Assembly: GCF_020991375.1 (NCBI RefSeq)
Contig: NZ_JAJLQZ010000007.1
Coordinates: 62,001 to 126,000 of the forward strand
Length of the DNA: 64,000 nt
DNA from: Glycomyces amatae
Lineage (GTDB): Bacteria > Actinomycetota > Actinomycetes > Mycobacteriales > Micromonosporaceae
Direction of reading: 5' to 3'
Below are positions 18,041-27,025 of this stretch, piece after piece. The notes beneath the pieces are model-generated. The model saw nothing but the letters and a program-made list of their open reading frames with translations, searched no databases and had not been told where the DNA came from. A program made the translations under genes and the position numbers. Positions within the stretch are counted from its first letter, which is position 1. Each line of letters opens with the position of its first letter.

Positions 18041-19138
18041 GTGAACACGCCCGAAGCCTGGGGCAACGACCGATCCGACGGGTCCAGGTGGCAGAAGCTC
18101 CTGGGCCGCGGCCGGGGCCGCGCCGGCGGCGCGCAGCAGGCCCCCACGCCGCCGCCGCGAGAGGCCTACCCGCCCTCGCCGCCCGCGGGGCCGCCGCCCG
18201 GACAGGCCCACTACTCGGTGCCGACCGCGGGCCGCCGCCCGCCCGTCGCCACCCAGACCCCGCCGAGCCCGTCGCAGATGCGCCCGGCCCAGCAGGGGCT
18301 GCCGCCGCAGCCGCGCCAGGCCCCCCGGCAGCAGGCCGAGCCCAGCCCGGTCGCGCTCCAGCGCCTGCGCCGCGACCTCGGCCGCAGCCGGGTCATCGCG
18401 TTCATCAACCCCAAGGGCGGCGTCCACAAGACCACCGCCACCGTCCTCTCCGCGGCCGCCATGGGCACCGCGCGGGGCGGCGGCGTCATCGCCTGGGACG
18501 ACAACGAGCTGCGCGGGACCCTGGGCCTGCGCGCCGGCTCGGCCCGCCACGGGCGCACCATCCGCCACCTCGTCGAGCACCTCGACCAGGTCGAGGCCGC
18601 GGGCGTCCACCTGCCCGAGCACCTCGACGAGTTCCTGCGCCACTCCTCCGACGGCTCGTTCGACGTGCTCGCCGGCGACGAGGACCCGAAGCTCCAGCGC
18701 CGCCTCGACCCCACCACGGTCCTGCGGGTGCTCGACATCCTCACCCGCACCCACGGCATCGTGTGCATCGACACCGGCAACAACGTCGAGTCCCCGAACT
18801 GGCGCACCGTCGTCTCCTCGGTCGACCGGCTCGTGGTCACCACGGTGCCGCGCGAGGACGCCGCGTTCTCGGCCGACTGGATGCTCGACCACCTCGAGGA
18901 GGGCGGCTACGGCGACCTCGTCAAGAACGCCGTGACGCTCCTGTCGATGCCCACGCCGAACCCGGGACCGCTCCTGAACGACCTCCAGCGCCACTTCTCG
19001 CAGCGCACCCGTGCGTGCGCGGTCGTCCCGTACGACCCCTCGCTCGAGCCGGGCGCGAAGATCGAGTTCTCGGCGCTGCGCCCGGAGACCCGGGCCGCCT
19101 GGTTCGAGGCCGCCGCCACCATCGTCGACGGCCTGTAA
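18041..19138 (+). CDS. ParA/MinD-like P-loop ATPase with Pro/Gln-rich N-terminus
   Basis: ParA/MinD ATPases position cargo such as chromosomes, divisomes or secretion machines. The 365-residue product has a disordered N-terminal 100 residues rich in Pro, Gln and Gly, then an ATPase domain. Its deviant Walker A reads KGGVHKTT (residues 125-132), with His in place of the usual Gly, and a Walker B-like segment IVCIDTGNN. The GTG at 18041 is chosen because GAGAGGAGG lies six bases upstream; TTG at 18035 overlaps that site. No parB or cargo gene is adjacent. Actinobacterial paralogues of this type accompany type VII secretion or unknown membrane systems, so the role stays open. Confidence 0.8.
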   Translation: MNTPEAWGNDRSDGSRWQKLLGRGRGRAGGAQQAPTPPPREAYPPSPPAGPPPGQAHYSVPTAGRRPPVATQTPPSPSQMRPAQQGLPPQPRQAPRQQAEPSPVALQRLRRDLGRSRVIAFINPKGGVHKTTATVLSAAAMGTARGGGVIAWDDNELRGTLGLRAGSARHGRTIRHLVEHLDQVEAAGVHLPEHLDEFLRHSSDGSFDVLAGDEDPKLQRRLDPTTVLRVLDILTRTHGIVCIDTGNNVESPNWRTVVSSVDRLVVTTVPREDAAFSADWMLDHLEEGGYGDLVKNAVTLLSMPTPNPGPLLNDLQRHFSQRTRACAVVPYDPSLEPGAKIEFSALRPETRAAWFEAAATIVDGL

Positions 19139-19211
19139 GGACGGGAGCACCCTCCGGGGCGCCCGGCACATCCCTGCCGGGCGCGCCGCCCGCTGTGGCA
19201 GGATTCCAGGC

Positions 19212-19946
19212 GTGACAGACGACGCCGAGCGCACCGTGAACCTCCGTCAGGACGACAGTGCGAACCCGTCCGGGCCGGGCGCCGCCCCGCCGCGCGGCGG
19301 GCGCGTCGCCGACCACGGGGACGACCCGCACGTCTACGGCCGCCGCAGCCGCCTCGGCTCGCCGCGCACCGTCGGGCGCGACCTGCTCGCCGCCGGGGTC
19401 CTCGCCGTCGTCCTCGCCGCGCTCGGCCTCCCGTTCGCGATGCTCTGGCAGGCCGTCACCCCCCGCGTCGAGTACGTCGTCCTCGACGGCGGCTGGGCCT
19501 CCGCGCAGACCTACCCCGAGCAGTTCGTCGAGGGCGACCTCGTGTTCGCCGGGATCGGCCTGGCCCTGGGGATCGTCGCGGCGATCGCGACCTGGGCCGC
19601 GATGCGCGGCCGCCGCGGGCCGATCCTCCTCATCGGGCTGGTCGTCGGCTCGGTCGCCTGCCAGTTCGTGGCCTGGAAGATCGGCGTGCACGAGTGGGAG
19701 CAGTTCTGGGACGCCGTCCGGCGCGCCCCCGTCGGCGCCCACATGTGGCGCCCGCCGTCGGTCCTGTTCGTCGAGCTCGACCCCGCCGCCGCGTGGGACG
19801 CGATGAGGGTCGGCAACTTCACAGCGGCCCTCGAATCGCTCCGCCTGGGCGCCCTGGCCGTCATGGCCCTCGCCGCGACCTTCACTTACACCGTCTGCGC
19901 TGGCTGGTCACGTCGGTCCAGCCTTCGAACGGACGCTCCCGAATAG
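19212..19946 (+). CDS. DUF2567-like four-helix membrane protein
   Basis: Function is unknown. The 244-residue product has a polar N-terminus of about 60 residues and four membrane helices, with an extracytoplasmic loop after the first (WQAVTPRVEYVVLDGGWASAQTYPEQFVEGD). This architecture and the EQFV/GD loop resemble DUF2567 proteins of actinobacteria. The GTG at 19212 was chosen as the first start after the preceding gene in a sensible position; it has no strong ribosome site. It is followed by the his operon promoter. Confidence 0.65.
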   Translation: MTDDAERTVNLRQDDSANPSGPGAAPPRGGRVADHGDDPHVYGRRSRLGSPRTVGRDLLAAGVLAVVLAALGLPFAMLWQAVTPRVEYVVLDGGWASAQTYPEQFVEGDLVFAGIGLALGIVAAIATWAAMRGRRGPILLIGLVVGSVACQFVAWKIGVHEWEQFWDAVRRAPVGAHMWRPPSVLFVELDPAAAWDAMRVGNFTAALESLRLGALAVMALAATFTYTVCAGWSRRSSLRTDAPE

Positions 19947-19957
19947 CGGTATGCCTT

Positions 19958-19985
19958 TTGACCTGGAAAGCCGGGCCATTACGCT
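19958..19985 (+). promoter_or_regulatory. Promoter of the his operon, probably leaderless
   Basis: TTGACC (19958-19963) and TACGCT (19980-19985) are separated by 16 bases. The expected start point falls at or within a base or two of the hisD GTG at 19992, and no ribosome site precedes that GTG. Both facts suggest a leaderless hisD mRNA. Confidence 0.6.
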
Positions 19986-19991
19986 TGGACC

Positions 19992-21302
19992 GTGCTCAGA
20001 CGCATCGACCTATCAGGAGCCGTATCCGACTACCCGGCCCGCGCCCTGCGCGAGCTGATGCCGCGCGCCGCCTTCGACGTGAACGAGGCGCTGCGGTCGG
20101 TCCAGCCGCTCATCGACGACATCGCCCATCGCGGGACGCCCGCGGTGGTCGAGATCGTCGAGCGCTTCGACGGCGTGCATCTGGAGCACCTGCGCGTCCC
20201 CGGCGAGTCGATCAAGGCCGCCGCGGAGGCGCTCGACCCCGAGCTGCGCCGTGCCTACCAGACCTCCATCGACCGGGTGCGCGCCGCGCACGAGGCCCAG
20301 CGCCTCCCCGAGGTCGTCACCGAGGTCGCCCCGGGCGGCACCGTCACCGAGCGGTACCTGCCGGTCGGCCGCGTCGGCCTGTACGCGCCCGGAGGCCTCG
20401 CCGTGCTCGCCTCCAGCGTCATCATGAACGCCGTCCCGGCCCAGATCGCCGGCGTCGGTTCGATCGCGCTCGCCTCCCCGGCCCAGAAGACCAACGGCGG
20501 CCTGCCCGACCAGGGCATCCTCGCCGTCGCCGGGCTCCTCGGCATCGACGAGGTCTACGCCGTGGGCGGCCCGGCCGCGATCGGCATGTTCACCTACGGC
20601 ACCGAGGAGTGCGAACCGGTCGACATGATCACCGGGCCCGGGAACATCTACGTCACCGCCGCCAAGCGGGCCGTGCGCGGCCTGGTCGGCATCGACGCCG
20701 AGGCGGGGACCACCGAGATCGCCGTCATCGCCGACGCCGCCGCCGATCCGGCCCACGTCGCCGTCGACCTCATCAGCCAGGCCGAGCACGACCCGGCCGC
20801 CGCCTCGGTGCTCATCACCGACTCGGCCGCGCTCGCGGACGCCGTGGACGCCGAGCTCGAGCGCCGCGCGCCCGAGACCCGCCACGCCCAGCGCATCCTG
20901 ACCGCGCTCGCGGGCGAGCAGTCCGGGACGATCCTCGTCGCGGACGTCGACGAGGCCGTGGCCGTGGCCGACGCCTACGCCGCCGAGCACCTGGAGATCC
21001 AGACCGCGAACGCCCGCGAGGTCGCGCTGCGCGTCCGCAACGCCGGGGCGATCTTCGTCGGCGCCTACTCGCCGGTCTCCCTCGGCGACTACTGCGCCGG
21101 CTCCAACCACGTCCTGCCCACCGGCGGCTGCGCCCGCCACTCGGCGGGCCTGAGCGTGCACACCTTCCTGCGCGGGGTCCACATCGTCGACTACTCTCGC
21201 GAGGCCCTCGCGGCCGTCGCCGACGACGTGGTGGCCTTCGCGAACTCCGAGGACCTGCCCTCGCACGGCGAGGCCGTGTCGACCCGATTCGAGACGGCAT
21301 GA
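19992..21302 (+). CDS. hisD: HisD, histidinol dehydrogenase
   Basis: HisD oxidises L-histidinol to L-histidine in two NAD-dependent steps and needs zinc. The 436-residue product shows [15 protein letters not shown], the [15 protein letters not shown] segment, the zinc/substrate region SQAEHDP, and the catalytic Glu-His pair in [26 protein letters not shown] is also present. The GTG start lies where the promoter predicts the transcript to begin. The stop overlaps hisC as ATGA. Confidence 0.97.
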   Translation: MLRRIDLSGAVSDYPARALRELMPRAAFDVNEALRSVQPLIDDIAHRGTPAVVEIVERFDGVHLEHLRVPGESIKAAAEALDPELRRAYQTSIDRVRAAHEAQRLPEVVTEVAPGGTVTERYLPVGRVGLYAPGGLAVLASSVIMNAVPAQIAGVGSIALASPAQKTNGGLPDQGILAVAGLLGIDEVYAVGGPAAIGMFTYGTEECEPVDMITGPGNIYVTAAKRAVRGLVGIDAEAGTTEIAVIADAAADPAHVAVDLISQAEHDPAAASVLITDSAALADAVDAELERRAPETRHAQRILTALAGEQSGTILVADVDEAVAVADAYAAEHLEIQTANAREVALRVRNAGAIFVGAYSPVSLGDYCAGSNHVLPTGGCARHSAGLSVHTFLRGVHIVDYSREALAAVADDVVAFANSEDLPSHGEAVSTRFETA

Positions 21303-22426
21303 GCGAGATCGAGAACCTGCTCCGCGAGGACCTGCGCGGGCGGTCCCCGTACGGCGCCCCGCAGCTCGACGTGCCGGTGCAGCTGAACACCAACGAGAAC
21401 GCTCATCCGATCCCCGAGGACGTGGCCGCCGTCGTGGCCGAGTTCATCGGGCGCGAACTGCGGGGGCTCAACCGCTACCCCGACCGGGACGCGGTCGCGC
21501 TGCGCACCGACCTCGCCGCGTACCTCGGGCACGGCCTCACCGCCGACCACGTGTGGGCCGCCAACGGCTCCAACGAGATCCTCCAGCAGCTGCTCCAGGC
21601 CTTCGGCGGCCCGGGCCGCACCGTGCTGGGCTTCATGCCCTCGTACTCGATGCACCCGCTGCTCGCCCGCGGCACCGGCACCGCCTTCGCCGACGCCGGG
21701 CGCGAGGCCGGCTACACGCTCAGCCCCGCGTTCGCGGCCGCGGCGATCGAGCGGCACGACCCCGACCTGGTCTTCCTGGTCTCGCCGAACAACCCGACCG
21801 GGACCGCGCTCGGGGCCGACGTGATCGAGGCCGCCTACGAGGCCGCGCGCGGCCTCGTCGTCATCGACGAGGCCTACACCGAGTTCGCCCGCGACCCCGC
21901 CTCGACGGCCCTCGGCCGCCTCGCGGGGCGCCCGCGCCTCGTGGTCACCCGCACCATGAGCAAGGCCTTCGCGTTCGCCGGGGCCCGCGTCGGCTACCTC
22001 GCCGCCGACCCCGAACTGGTCGAGAAGCTCCTGCTGGTGCGCCTGCCCTACCACCTCTCGAGCATCACCCAGGCCGCCGCGCGCGGCGCGCTCGCCTGCG
22101 CGCCCAGGCTCCAGGCCGAGGTGGACCAGCTCAAGCACCAGCGCGACAGGATCGTCAAGAACCTGCGCGCCAAGGGCCTCCCCGTCGCCGACTCCGACGC
22201 GAACTTCGTGCTCGTCGGGGGCCTGCGCGACGCCGCCGCCGTGTGGCGCGCGGTCCTCGACCGCGGCGTCCTCATCCGCGACGTCGGCCTGCCGGGCCGC
22301 CTGCGGATCACCGCCGGGACCGAGGAGGAGACCACCGCGCTCCTGGACGCGTTCGACGCCGTCCTGGAGGCGCGACCCGCATTGTTCGACAGCGCTACTG
22401 AACCGCAACAGGAGCAGCAACCGTGA
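21299..22426 (+). CDS. hisC: HisC, histidinol-phosphate aminotransferase
   Basis: HisC converts imidazole-acetol phosphate and glutamate to L-histidinol phosphate with PLP. The 375-residue product has [11 protein letters not shown] near the N-terminus, [19 protein letters not shown] and the PLP-lysine motif [15 protein letters not shown]. The ATG overlaps hisD and the end overlaps hisB, so the three are translationally coupled. Confidence 0.96.
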   Translation: MSEIENLLREDLRGRSPYGAPQLDVPVQLNTNENAHPIPEDVAAVVAEFIGRELRGLNRYPDRDAVALRTDLAAYLGHGLTADHVWAANGSNEILQQLLQAFGGPGRTVLGFMPSYSMHPLLARGTGTAFADAGREAGYTLSPAFAAAAIERHDPDLVFLVSPNNPTGTALGADVIEAAYEAARGLVVIDEAYTEFARDPASTALGRLAGRPRLVVTRTMSKAFAFAGARVGYLAADPELVEKLLLVRLPYHLSSITQAAARGALACAPRLQAEVDQLKHQRDRIVKNLRAKGLPVADSDANFVLVGGLRDAAAVWRAVLDRGVLIRDVGLPGRLRITAGTEEETTALLDAFDAVLEARPALFDSATEPQQEQQP

Positions 22427-23031
22427 GCCGCACCGCGCACATCGTCCGCACCACCGGCGAGACCAGCGTCGACGTGTACGTCGACCTCGACGGCACCGAG
22501 AAGGCGGTCGAGATCGCCACCGGCGTGGGCTTCTACGACCACATGCTCCACCAGCTCGGCAAGCACGGCGGCTTCGACCTGAAGATCGCCGTCAAGGGCG
22601 ACCTCCACATCGACGCCCACCACACCATGGAGGACACCGCCATCGCCCTCGGGCAGGCGTTCGCCGAGGCACTGGGGGACAAGGCCGGGGTCGTCCGGTT
22701 CGCCGACGCCTCCGTGCCGCTCGACGAGGTGCTCGCGCGCGCCGTCGTGGACCTCTCGGGCCGCCCGTACATGGTCCACGACGAGCCCATGGACATCGCG
22801 CCGACGGTCGGCGGCGACTACCCGACCTCGATGACCCGCCACATCCTGGAGTCCTTCGCGCACCACGCGCGGATCTGCCTCCACGTGACCGTGCTCCGCG
22901 CCGCCAACCACGGCCAGAAGCCCGACGCGCACCACGTCATCGAGGCCCAGTTCAAGGCCCTCGCCCGGGCGCTGAAGTACGCCACGCGCGTCGACGGCAC
23001 CGACATCCCCTCCACCAAGGGCGTCCTGTGA
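22423..23031 (+). CDS. hisB: HisB, imidazoleglycerol-phosphate dehydratase
   Basis: HisB dehydrates imidazole-glycerol phosphate to imidazole-acetol phosphate at a dimanganese centre. The 202-residue monofunctional form carries the metal motifs DHMLHQLGKHGG, DAHHTMEDTAIALGQA and FAHHARICLH...PDAHHVIEAQFKALA. It starts at a GTG that overlaps hisC by four bases and ends inside the start of a short membrane protein gene. Confidence 0.97.
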   Translation: MSRTAHIVRTTGETSVDVYVDLDGTEKAVEIATGVGFYDHMLHQLGKHGGFDLKIAVKGDLHIDAHHTMEDTAIALGQAFAEALGDKAGVVRFADASVPLDEVLARAVVDLSGRPYMVHDEPMDIAPTVGGDYPTSMTRHILESFAHHARICLHVTVLRAANHGQKPDAHHVIEAQFKALARALKYATRVDGTDIPSTKGVL

Positions 23032-23186
23032 GCTGGGCGGGGCCGATCCTGCTCATGGCCGTCGCCGGGATCCTCCTCGGCGGGGCGCTGAGCCTGCGCA
23101 AGAACGAGAAGCACGCCGCCGCGATCGTCACGGCCGTCATCGCGGCCGCGGCCTTCCTCGGCGGCGTCTACCTCGTCTACGGCTGA
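23028..23186 (+). CDS. 52-residue two-helix membrane protein in the his operon
   Basis: The GTG at 23028 overlaps the hisB stop as GTGA, and the frame runs 53 codons to a TGA at 23184. The product starts [17 protein letters not shown] and has two hydrophobic segments (about residues 3-20 and 33-50) joined by the charged turn LRKNEKHA. The tight coupling on both sides and the clean topology argue that it is a real gene. Function is unknown; nothing links it directly to histidine synthesis. Confidence 0.72.
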   Translation: MSWAGPILLMAVAGILLGGALSLRKNEKHAAAIVTAVIAAAAFLGGVYLVYG

Positions 23187-23197
23187 AAGGGGGCGTC

Positions 23198-23815
23198 GTG
23201 AACCGATCCTCGGTGGCCCTGTTCGACTACGGCTCGGGCAACCTCCGCTCGGCCTTCCGCGCCCTGGAGCGCGCCGGGGCGGACGTGTCGCTCACCAGCG
23301 ACCTCGACGCCGCCCGCCGCGCCGACGGGCTCGTCGTCCCCGGCGTCGGCGCCTACGCCGCCTGCATGGAGGGCGTCCTCGCGCACGGCCTCGACGCCGT
23401 GATCCGCGAGCGGGCCGCCGCCGGGGCCCCGGTGCTCGGCATCTGCGTCGGCGAGCAGGTCCTGTTCGCCGAGGGCGTCGAGCACGGCGTCCGGACCCGC
23501 GGCGTCGGCGTCTTCGAGGGCCGCGTGGACCTCCTCGACGCCCCGCGCGTCCCGCACATGGGCTGGAACACCGTCGCCGCGGACGAGGGGATGCGGCTGT
23601 TCGCCGGGATCGACCCGGCCGAGCGGTTCTACTTCGTGCATTCCTACGCGGCCAAGACCAGGCCCCCGGGGGCGCTGGCCGCGGTCTGCGAGCACGGCGG
23701 GCCGTTCATCGCCGCGGTCGAGCGCGGCCCGGTGGCCGCCACCCAGTTCCACCCCGAGAAGTCCGGCGACGCCGGGTACGCACTGCTGTCCAACTGGATC
23801 AAGGGATTGAAATGA
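23198..23815 (+). CDS. hisH: HisH, glutamine amidotransferase subunit of IGP synthase
   Basis: HisH hydrolyses glutamine and passes ammonia to HisF. The 205-residue class I amidotransferase has the nucleophile Cys83 in GICVGEQ (usually GICLGMQ) and the His185/Glu187 pair in TQFHPEKS. The GTG follows GAAAGGGGG. Its partner hisF is not in the window, although hisA follows directly with an ATGA overlap. Confidence 0.95.
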   Translation: MNRSSVALFDYGSGNLRSAFRALERAGADVSLTSDLDAARRADGLVVPGVGAYAACMEGVLAHGLDAVIRERAAAGAPVLGICVGEQVLFAEGVEHGVRTRGVGVFEGRVDLLDAPRVPHMGWNTVAADEGMRLFAGIDPAERFYFVHSYAAKTRPPGALAAVCEHGGPFIAAVERGPVAATQFHPEKSGDAGYALLSNWIKGLK

Positions 23816-24540
23816 GCCAACTTCAGCTACTTCCGGCCGTCGACGTCACCGGCGGCAAGGCCGTCCAGCTCGTCCAGGGCGTCGCGGGCTCGGGCAAGCA
23901 GTACGGCGACCCGCTCGAGGCCGCCCTGGAGTGGCAGTGCCAGGGCTCGCAGTGGCTCCACCTCGTCGACCTCGACGCCGCCTTCGGCCGCGGCTCCAAC
24001 CACGAGCTGCTCGCCCAGGTCGTGGCCAAGGTCGACATGCAGGTCGAGATCTCCGGCGGCATCCGCGACGACGAGACCCTCGAGCGCGCCCTGGCCTCGG
24101 GGGCGCGCCGCGTCAACATCGGCACCGCCGCCCTGGAGAACCCCGAGTGGTGCGACCGGATCTGCGGGACGTACGGCGACCGCGTCGCCATCGGCCTCGA
24201 CGTCAAGGGCGACCGCCTGGCCGCGCGCGGCTGGACCCGCGAGGGCGGCGAGCTCTTCGCGACCCTCGAGCGCCTGGAGCGGGCCGGGTGCGAGCGGTAC
24301 GTGGTGACCGACGTGAACAGCGACGGGATGCTCTCGGGCCCGAACACGGACCTGCTGCGGTCGGTCTGCGGGGCCACCGACAAGCCGGTCATCGCCTCCG
24401 GCGGCGTGTCCTCCCTGGACGACCTGCGCGCCCTGGCCGGGCTCACCGGCATCGGCGTGGAGGGCGCGATCGTGGGAACCGCGCTGTACGAGCGTAACTT
24501 CACGGTCGCTGAGGCGTTGAACCTGTTGCAGGGACTGTAA
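23812..24540 (+). CDS. priA: PriA/HisA, phosphoribosyl isomerase
   Basis: HisA isomerises ProFAR in histidine synthesis; in many actinobacteria the same enzyme (PriA) also isomerises phosphoribosyl anthranilate for tryptophan. The 242-residue TIM barrel has the two catalytic aspartates, Asp11 (PAVDVTGG) and Asp130 (IGLDVKGD), and phosphate loops SGGIRDD and [10 protein letters not shown]. The ASGGVSS loop and actinobacterial context favour the dual PriA type, but this was not tested against a trpF search. Confidence 0.93.
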   Translation: MSQLQLLPAVDVTGGKAVQLVQGVAGSGKQYGDPLEAALEWQCQGSQWLHLVDLDAAFGRGSNHELLAQVVAKVDMQVEISGGIRDDETLERALASGARRVNIGTAALENPEWCDRICGTYGDRVAIGLDVKGDRLAARGWTREGGELFATLERLERAGCERYVVTDVNSDGMLSGPNTDLLRSVCGATDKPVIASGGVSSLDDLRALAGLTGIGVEGAIVGTALYERNFTVAEALNLLQGL

Positions 24541-24555
24541 CCAGGGGAGGCGCGC

Positions 24556-24957
24556 ATGGCTTTGGTCGAACGGGTTCCGGAGGCCGGGCCGTGGGCGCAG
24601 CTCTACGGCTACTCGCGCGCCGTCGCGGTGGGGCCGCTCGTGGTCACCAGCGCCTGCACCGCCGACGTCGAGGCGCGGCCGCACCTGGCCGGCGACCCGG
24701 CCGGGCAGGCCCGCGAGGCCTTCCGGACGGCGCTGGACGCGATGGTCCACGCCGGGGCGGGCGTCTCGGACGTGGTGCGCTCGCGCCTCTACGTGACCGA
24801 CCCGGCCCACGCCGACCCGGTGGGCCGGGTCCACGGCGAGTTCTTCGGCGTCGTCAGGCCCACGGCCGCGGTGGTGATCGTGACCGGCCTGTTCCACCCC
24901 GGCCAGCTGGTGGCCGTGGAGCTGGAGGCCTTCCGCGCCTGGAGGGACATCGACTAG
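24556..24957 (+). CDS. RidA-family (YjgF) enamine/imine deaminase
   Basis: RidA proteins hydrolyse reactive enamines and imines made by PLP enzymes and protect other PLP proteins. The 133-residue product has the family core with the conserved Arg in RSRLYVTDPAH and the C-terminal VAVELEAFRAW strand. It lies 15 bases after priA in place of hisF. The ATG follows GGGGAGG. Subfamily and true substrate cannot be decided from sequence. Confidence 0.85.
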   Translation: MALVERVPEAGPWAQLYGYSRAVAVGPLVVTSACTADVEARPHLAGDPAGQAREAFRTALDAMVHAGAGVSDVVRSRLYVTDPAHADPVGRVHGEFFGVVRPTAAVVIVTGLFHPGQLVAVELEAFRAWRDID

Positions 24958-25048
24958 TGCGCCCGCCGCCGACCGAGGTGCGGAATGCGCGGACACTCCC
25001 GGTTTCATCCGGAATGATTCACTGCGTCGCGCTCCTGTGCGGCTTAAC

Positions 25049-25061
25049 GACCGTTCAGTAG
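25049..25061 (+). promoter_or_regulatory. TetR-operator-like motif before icmA
   Basis: GACCGTTCAGTAG lies 60 bases before the icmA start and occurs again, base for base, after icmA at 26895-26907. The half TTCAGTA/CTGAACGG type is common in TetR-family operators. No regulator gene is adjacent, so the factor is unknown. Confidence 0.4.
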
Positions 25062-25120
25062 TATGGGCTCTGAGCCCGACCGACGGCTCGCCGAAGTCTC
25101 GCCAAAAGTGAGGTGTCACC

Positions 25121-26848
25121 GTGGACGCTGAAGAGATCGCCGAAGGCCGCGAGCGCTGGGCCAAGCGCTACGCCTCCGCCGCCAAACGCGACGCCGACTT
25201 CACCACCCTCTCGGGCCTGGAGGTCGAGCCCGTCTACGGCCCGCCCGAGGACGCCGCCGACCCGCGCATGGAGCGGATCGGCTGGCCCGGCGAGTTCCCC
25301 TTCACCCGCGGCCTCTACCCGACCGGCTACCGCGGCCGGGCGTGGACCATCCGCCAGTTCTCCGGCTTCGGCAACGCCGAGCAGACCAACGCCCGCTACA
25401 AGATGCTCCTGGGCGCCGGCGGCGGGGGGCTCTCGGTCGCGTTCGACATGCCCACGCTCATGGGCCGCGACTCCGACGAGCCCGCCTCCCTCGGGGAGGT
25501 CGGCCACTGCGGCGTCGCCGTCGACTCCACCGCCGACATGGACCGCCTCTTCGACGGCATCGACCTCGGCGCCGTCACCACCTCCATGACCATCTCCGGG
25601 CCCGCGGTCCCGATCTTCTGCATGTACCTGGCCGCCGCCGAGCGCCAGGGCGTCGACATCGCCGCCCTCGACGGCACCCTCCAGACCGACATCCACAAGG
25701 AGTACATCGCGCAGAAGGAGTGGCTCTTCCCGCCCGAGCCGCACCTGCGCCTCATCGGCGACCTCATGGCGTACTGCGCCGAGAGGATCCCGCGCTACAA
25801 GCCGCTCTCGGTCTCGGGCTACCACATCCGCGAGGCCGGCTCCACCGCCGCGCAGGAGCTCGCCTTCACGCTCGCCGACGGCTTCTCCTATGTGGAGCTC
25901 GGCCTCTCCCGGGGCCTCGACGTCGACGCCTTCGCGCCCGGGCTCTCGTTCTTCTTCGACGCGCACATCGACTTCTTCGAGGAGGTCGCCAAGTTCCGCG
26001 CCGCCCGCCGCATCTGGGCCAGGTGGCTGCGCGACGTCTACGGCGCGCGGACCGACCGGGCCCAGTGGCTCCGCTTCCACACCCAGACCGCGGGCGTCTC
26101 GCTGACCGCGCAGCAGCCCTACAACAACGTCGTTCGCACCGCCGTCGAAGCGCTCGCCGCCGTCATGGGCGGCACGAACTCGCTGCACACCAACGCGCTC
26201 GACGAGACCCTGGCGCTCCCGACCGACCAGTCCGCGGAGATCGCGCTGCGCACCCAGGCGGTGCTGCGCGAGGAGACCGGCGTGACGAGCGTGGCCGACC
26301 CGCTCGGCGGCTCCTGGTACGTCGAGGCCCTCACCGACAAGATCGAGGCCGAGGCCGAGGAGCTGTTCCTCCAGATCCTCGCCCTCGGCGGCGAGTCCGG
26401 GGCCGACCCGGCCGCCGTGGCCCGGGAGGCCGCGGGCCGGCACGCGATCGGGCCGGTCACCTCGGGCATCCTGCGCGGCATCGAGGACGGCTGGTTCAAT
26501 GCCCAGATCGCCGAGGCCGCCTTCACCTACCAGCGGCAGCTCGAGGACGGCACCAAGCACATCGTGGGCGTCACCAAGCTCAACGAGACCGTCACCCCCG
26601 ACCTGGAGATCCTGCGGATCTCCGGCGAGGTCGAGCAGGGCCAGCGGGCCGTGCTCGCCGAGCGCCGCGCGGGCCGCGACAACGCGGCCGTCGAGCGGGC
26701 GCTCGCCGAGATCGTCACCGCGGCAAGGGGAACGGCGAACATGATCGAGCCGATCCTGGCGGCGGCGCGCGCCGAGGCGACCCTGGGGGAGATCTGCGGG
26801 GCGCTCCGCGAGGAGTGGGGCGAGTACCGGGAGAACGCCGCCATCTGA
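25121..26848 (+). CDS. icmA: Acyl-CoA mutase large subunit, isobutyryl-CoA mutase (IcmA) type
   Basis: B12-dependent acyl-CoA mutases rearrange branched and linear acyl-CoA skeletons. The 575-residue product contains the TIM-barrel substrate domain but no B12-binding DxHxxG domain, so a separate small subunit is needed. Two residues that separate isobutyryl- from methylmalonyl-CoA mutases are visible: Phe80 in TIRQF (Tyr in methylmalonyl-CoA mutase) and Gln198 in KEYIAQKEWLFPPEP (Arg there). Both fit IcmA and even fall at the published IcmA numbering. No icmB gene is nearby. The GTG start at 25121 follows GTGAGGTG. Confidence 0.85.
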   Translation: MDAEEIAEGRERWAKRYASAAKRDADFTTLSGLEVEPVYGPPEDAADPRMERIGWPGEFPFTRGLYPTGYRGRAWTIRQFSGFGNAEQTNARYKMLLGAGGGGLSVAFDMPTLMGRDSDEPASLGEVGHCGVAVDSTADMDRLFDGIDLGAVTTSMTISGPAVPIFCMYLAAAERQGVDIAALDGTLQTDIHKEYIAQKEWLFPPEPHLRLIGDLMAYCAERIPRYKPLSVSGYHIREAGSTAAQELAFTLADGFSYVELGLSRGLDVDAFAPGLSFFFDAHIDFFEEVAKFRAARRIWARWLRDVYGARTDRAQWLRFHTQTAGVSLTAQQPYNNVVRTAVEALAAVMGGTNSLHTNALDETLALPTDQSAEIALRTQAVLREETGVTSVADPLGGSWYVEALTDKIEAEAEELFLQILALGGESGADPAAVAREAAGRHAIGPVTSGILRGIEDGWFNAQIAEAAFTYQRQLEDGTKHIVGVTKLNETVTPDLEILRISGEVEQGQRAVLAERRAGRDNAAVERALAEIVTAARGTANMIEPILAAARAEATLGEICGALREEWGEYRENAAI

Positions 26849-26855
26849 CGGTTCG

Positions 26856-26870
26856 CGTTGCAGGGCAACG
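26856..26870. terminator. Small perfect hairpin after icmA
   Basis: CGTTGC-AGG-GCAACG lies eight bases after the icmA stop. The stem is short but perfect, and an AT-rich stretch follows. Confidence 0.4.
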
Positions 26871-26888
26871 ATACGCGATTCTGTTAAA

Positions 26889-26907
26889 ATAAGTGACCGT
26901 TCAGTAG
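26889..26907 (+). promoter_or_regulatory. Second copy of the TetR-like motif, before the sigma factor
   Basis: The site reads ATAAGTGACCGTTCAGTAG. Its last 13 bases equal the site before icmA, and its first 15 equal the minus-strand sequence at 35663-35677 before araB. It overlaps a -10-like TTAAAAT and directly abuts the GTTT of the SigB-type promoter at 26908. Confidence 0.4.
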
Positions 26908-26933
26908 GTTTAGGTCGCCGGAAGGAGGGGTAA
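26908..26933 (+). promoter_or_regulatory. SigB/SigF-type promoter of the sigma gene (autoregulation)
   Basis: GTTT (26908-26911), a 16-base spacer and GGGTAA (26928-26933) match the known pattern for SigF/SigB of actinobacteria (GTTT, 15-17 bases, GGGTAT/C) at nine of ten positions. The predicted leader to the sigma ATG is about 165 bases. Confidence 0.65.
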
Positions 26934-26946
26934 TCAACCGGCCAAG

Positions 26947-27025
26947 CATCCCAACGGAACAGCTTTGCATCCCAGAACATGTAAGAACTTCACAACATCC
27001 CAGATTGCCCCACTCCCGCAATCTG
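26947..27025 (+). repeat. CATCCCA heptamer repeats and hairpin in the sigma gene leader
   Basis: CATCCCA occurs at 26947, 26968 and 26996, spaced 21 and 28 bases. The last copy runs into a hairpin in which CAGATTGC (27001-27008) pairs with GCAATCTG (27018-27025) over a nine-base loop. The leader is much richer in A and T than the surrounding coding DNA. Regulatory meaning is inferred. Confidence 0.4.
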
